This document shows positions 61,602 to 64,000 of a stretch of DNA of 64,000 nt, one piece after another (the first letter of the stretch is position 1; each line of letters starts with the position of its first letter). A program made the translations under genes and the position numbers. The notes beneath the pieces were generated by a model. It ran no database searches, was not told the origin of the DNA, and saw nothing but the letters and a program-made list of their open reading frames with translations. The DNA comes from an uncultured Bariatricus sp. (GTDB lineage: Bacteria; Bacillota; Clostridia; Lachnospirales; Lachnospiraceae), in assembly GCA_934320645.1 (NCBI GenBank), contig CAKRFP010000008.1, positions 1 to 64,000 on the forward strand, read 5' to 3'.

Positions 61602-62867
61602 CTATTCTGTCACCTGTGTATGATAATCATTCCATGCTTTGTCTGCTAAAGCCGAAAGCTTATCTTGCCATATCTTTTTAAAATCAGTTTGCGGACCATA
61701 TAATAAACTACTATTTTCTATAATCTCTTCATAAATAAAATGTTCAACTTCTGTCGGAAAATATGCTCCTTCTAAGGACTGAAATGCTTTTATAGCTAAA
61801 TCCTGTTTTGACTGATCTAAGAAGGACAGTTTTGTACGGATGGCAGATACTTGTACCGGATAATCTGTTCCAAGGACACCATTTGCGCTTAGTGACATTC
61901 CATTAGTACTAGTTGATTCCTGAATTACGTTATTTAAAAAATACATTAAGAAGTGATAAGCTTCTTCTTTATAATCAGATGCCATACTTACAGCACCAAA
62001 GCAACGAATGGCAGCCATTTTTTTTCCCTGAATATCAGGGATTATGTCTATTTGCGTTGTGTGTTCGTTTATGTCATCCAAAGATGAGATTAAAATATGC
62101 GAAGAGCTAGTATCAGTATTATTTGTCTTTTCATTTTCTAAATAATCTTGTTTAAATAATAAGTATTCTAATGCGAAATTACTCCACTTTTCCTTATCAA
62201 AGAAAATCTGACCGGAATTGTAATCCGCAGCAGGTTGAAACCAGTTACCACTGATATTATCTAATTCGAATAGTGCATTTTTCAGAGCGTGGTCAGAAGA
62301 ACTTTTTATATTTGAAATCCAATCTTCTAAGGTATCATTTTCCTGTGTATAATCAAGTACAGTATCGGAGATTAACATATTATAGTGGCAGGAAAGAGGA
62401 AGAATATATTGTCTTTCCTGATATTGACCGGGGAGAAGAAAAGACGGATTATAGTTTTCCTTTTGCCAATAAGAATCTTTTTTCATATATTTATCCAATG
62501 AGGCGAATACACCACTTTGCATTGCCTTATAAGGATTTTCAAAAAGAGGTTCGTTCATCTGCGCAGCTCCATCGGTGGAACAGTTAACAAGATATAAGTC
62601 AGGACCTTTTCCAGACATGATCTGTGTACGGAGTTTCTGAATTTCTGCAGATCTTTTATCAGGATCAGGAGATAATATTTTAATTTCAAATTCCAGAGAG
62701 TTATTTTTGGATGTGGCATATTTTACAGCATCATGAACCTGCTCCTTAAAAGCAGGTTCTATAACAATAGAGAGTGTTTTGGAGACATCTTTATTTAGCT
62801 TTGTACATCCGGATAATCCAATTGAAAGGATGAGGAGCGGAAGAAGAGCAAATTTAAAATTGAACAT
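61602..62867 (-). CDS. Extracellular solute-binding lipoprotein of ABC importer
   Basis: 421 residues. The signal peptide ends in a lipobox (LLILSIGLSGCTKL, Cys at about 21), so it is anchored outside the membrane. The body is a type 1 sugar-binding protein: LRTQIMSGKGPDLYLVN is the usual family segment, and KMAAIRCFGAVSMASDYKEEAYHFLMYFLN resembles the later conserved part. It is quite diverged and AT-rich. First gene of the operon, with AGGAGAG upstream and its own promoter. Confidence 0.88.
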   Translation of the reverse strand: MFNFKFALLPLLILSIGLSGCTKLNKDVSKTLSIVIEPAFKEQVHDAVKYATSKNNSLEFEIKILSPDPDKRSAEIQKLRTQIMSGKGPDLYLVNCSTDGAAQMNEPLFENPYKAMQSGVFASLDKYMKKDSYWQKENYNPSFLLPGQYQERQYILPLSCHYNMLISDTVLDYTQENDTLEDWISNIKSSSDHALKNALFELDNISGNWFQPAADYNSGQIFFDKEKWSNFALEYLLFKQDYLENEKTNNTDTSSSHILISSLDDINEHTTQIDIIPDIQGKKMAAIRCFGAVSMASDYKEEAYHFLMYFLNNVIQESTSTNGMSLSANGVLGTDYPVQVSAIRTKLSFLDQSKQDLAIKAFQSLEGAYFPTEVEHFIYEEIIENSSLLYGPQTDFKKIWQDKLSALADKAWNDYHTQVTE

Positions 62868-62941
62868 TGGTATGATCTCTCCTTAAAAATTACAAAGTAT
62901 AATTGATTGAATTTAAATGATGTACATGTCTTAGTATCTAA

Positions 62942-62970
62942 ATTTTAACACAAAAATAAAAAGATGTCAA
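62942..62970 (-). promoter_or_regulatory. Sigma-A promoter of the ABC importer operon
   Basis: On the - strand TTGACA (62965-62970), 17 bases, TAAAAT (62942-62947). Confidence 0.75.
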
Positions 62971-63045
62971 AAAATATAAAGGAATTTTTTGAAAATGAAG
63001 TAGTTCGTATGATTTTGTTGATTTTCGAAGAATACCAGAGGACGC

Positions 63046-63074
63046 TTGCATTTCAAAAAAATACAAGTTATCCT
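63046..63074 (+). promoter_or_regulatory. Probable promoter of the right-edge membrane protein gene
   Basis: TTGCAT (63046-63051), 17 bases, TATCCT (63069-63074), 30 bases before the start. Confidence 0.5.
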
Positions 63075-63103
63075 TAAGAAGATGTACAAAGGAGGAAAAG
63101 AAG

Positions 63104-64000
63104 ATGCAGCTTGCAACAGCAATGAATCTAAGAAAAGCAATGGATGAGGAAACCAAAAGAGAGCGGTTCGCTTCCTGGTACAGCACACTGCCTGGAATCC
63201 CGGCACATGAAAAAGAGATCATAGAAAGGTCTTTAAAATATAACGTGTGGAAAGAACTCATAAAACTCTTTGTCGTTTATATGATCCTTTCACTGGTATG
63301 GTTTTTCGGAGCCGGTCGGTATGATCCGTTTGAAAGTGTAACAGGATATTTTCTCATAGGAAAAAAGAGCGTAATTGGAGTTGTGCAGGAGGATGGCGAG
63401 TCATTGCGCTTGAAAAATCCGAATAAAGGCGAGCATGTAAGTTACACACTTGCAGAACTTGGAATGGATCCGATCAAATATTCTTATGGCAGTCGGTTTC
63501 AGACATACTGGGAAAAAGAAAAGAATGGGGAATATCAGTTACTTGCGGTATTGCCGGAAAAGCAGGTATCGAAAATAGAAGGTCTTTATTATGGCGTAAT
63601 GGGAGTCGGATATTTTGCAATTCTTATTGGCGGGCTTTGTGCGTTTTTTATCCGGAGAAAACGATATACAGGATGGTTTTTATCGTTCTATTACAGGCTG
63701 GAAAAGTTTTACTCAGAATATGGTGTATGGCAGAAATACAGTATTGAAAGAGGTTATGACACGGTCGATGCGATTATTGCTTACGGAAATGAAAATCCGA
63801 TTTATTTTGTAAACGAATTTTCTACTATCCATCTCACAAAAGAGGAAGTAAAGAAAAAGAAATCAAAGCTTGCCATGGTCTGGCTAACATCAATAGCGGT
63901 TATGGCTGGGATTATACTTGTTATTTCACTGTATGTGAATATTACGTCAGCGATCGAGTGCAGGCAAAATGAGGCAAGGACAGCAGCAGTTTTAGAAAAG
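63104..64000 (+). CDS. Multi-pass membrane protein of unknown function, cut by right edge
   Basis: A frame of 299 codons, open without stop from ATG 63104 to the last base of the window. AGGAGG is eight bases upstream. Membrane helices are predicted at about residues 48-66 (LIKLFVVYMILSLVWFFG), 165-182 (GVMGVGYFAILIGGLCAFF) and 262-284 (LAMVWLTSIAVMAGIILVI). Between them are soluble stretches with SYTLAELGMDPIKYSYGS and YSIERGYDTVDAIIAYGNENP. It opens with a charged cytoplasmic helix (MNLRKAMDEETKRERFASWY). No family recognised; the C terminus lies outside the window. Confidence 0.85.
   Translation, partial: MQLATAMNLRKAMDEETKRERFASWYSTLPGIPAHEKEIIERSLKYNVWKELIKLFVVYMILSLVWFFGAGRYDPFESVTGYFLIGKKSVIGVVQEDGESLRLKNPNKGEHVSYTLAELGMDPIKYSYGSRFQTYWEKEKNGEYQLLAVLPEKQVSKIEGLYYGVMGVGYFAILIGGLCAFFIRRKRYTGWFLSFYYRLEKFYSEYGVWQKYSIERGYDTVDAIIAYGNENPIYFVNEFSTIHLTKEEVKKKKSKLAMVWLTSIAVMAGIILVISLYVNITSAIECRQNEARTAAVLEK

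Overview
The window looks like the chromosome of a Gram-positive anaerobe of the Lachnospiraceae type (Blautia, Dorea, Mediterraneibacter and relatives). This rests on strong AGGAGG ribosome-binding sites, sigma-A promoters with 16-17 bp spacers, T-box and FMN riboswitch control, an oxygen-independent ribonucleotide reductase (NrdD/NrdG), an iron-sulfur L-serine dehydratase, a rubredoxin-flavoprotein fusion and several MATE exporters. The genus assignment is inference; no rRNA or other marker gene is present.

Layout. 0-5 kb: gene debris (a frameshifted alpha/beta hydrolase and an AraC-family tail), two Hsp20 genes behind a CIRCE-like operator, and a protein kinase fused to an Hsp70-like region, broken by one in-frame TGA in the DFG motif. 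5-14.4 kb: MATE exporter, YeiH-type permease, ABC exporter, sdaAB-sdaAA with a divergent LysR regulator, and a CHASE hybrid histidine kinase. 14.4-21.5 kb: Trp T-box leader, a three-way-junction inverted-repeat element, and a complete trpEGDCFBA operon. 21.7-30.4 kb: iron alcohol dehydrogenase, flavoredoxin/rubredoxin, MATE exporter, FMN riboswitch with ribD-ribE-ribBA-ribH, and an aldo/keto reductase. 30.4-31.4 kb: tRNA-Trp and an array of degenerate 53-bp repeats. 31.4-37.8 kb: atpBEFHAGDC. 38-44 kb: HD phosphohydrolase and nrdD (tandem NrdR boxes), separated from nrdG by an AT-rich lipoprotein/BlaI/M56-peptidase insert, then a second identical tRNA-Trp. 44-51.4 kb: a 156-nt hairpin, a divergent regulator with an M20 amidohydrolase and MFS transporter, and thiM-thiE-threonine aldolase. 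51.7-56.5 kb: MarR regulator and a heterodimeric ABC exporter. 56.6-64 kb: a second array of the same 53-bp repeat family, a small membrane protein, a degraded AAA-ATPase/PD-(D/E)XK gene, a sugar-type ABC importer without its ATPase, and a membrane protein cut by the right edge.

How the parts connect. Uncharged tRNA-Trp should switch on the trp operon through the T-box, and both tRNA-Trp genes are in this window. FMN controls the riboflavin operon. NrdR probably controls nrdD. HrcA probably controls the hsp20 pair. Less conventional signals are the two 53-bp-period arrays, the kinase-Hsp70 chimera, the hairpins surrounding both tRNA-Trp promoters, and an apparent ACG start for atpB. The number of small reading-frame lesions means gene decay and sequence error must both be considered.
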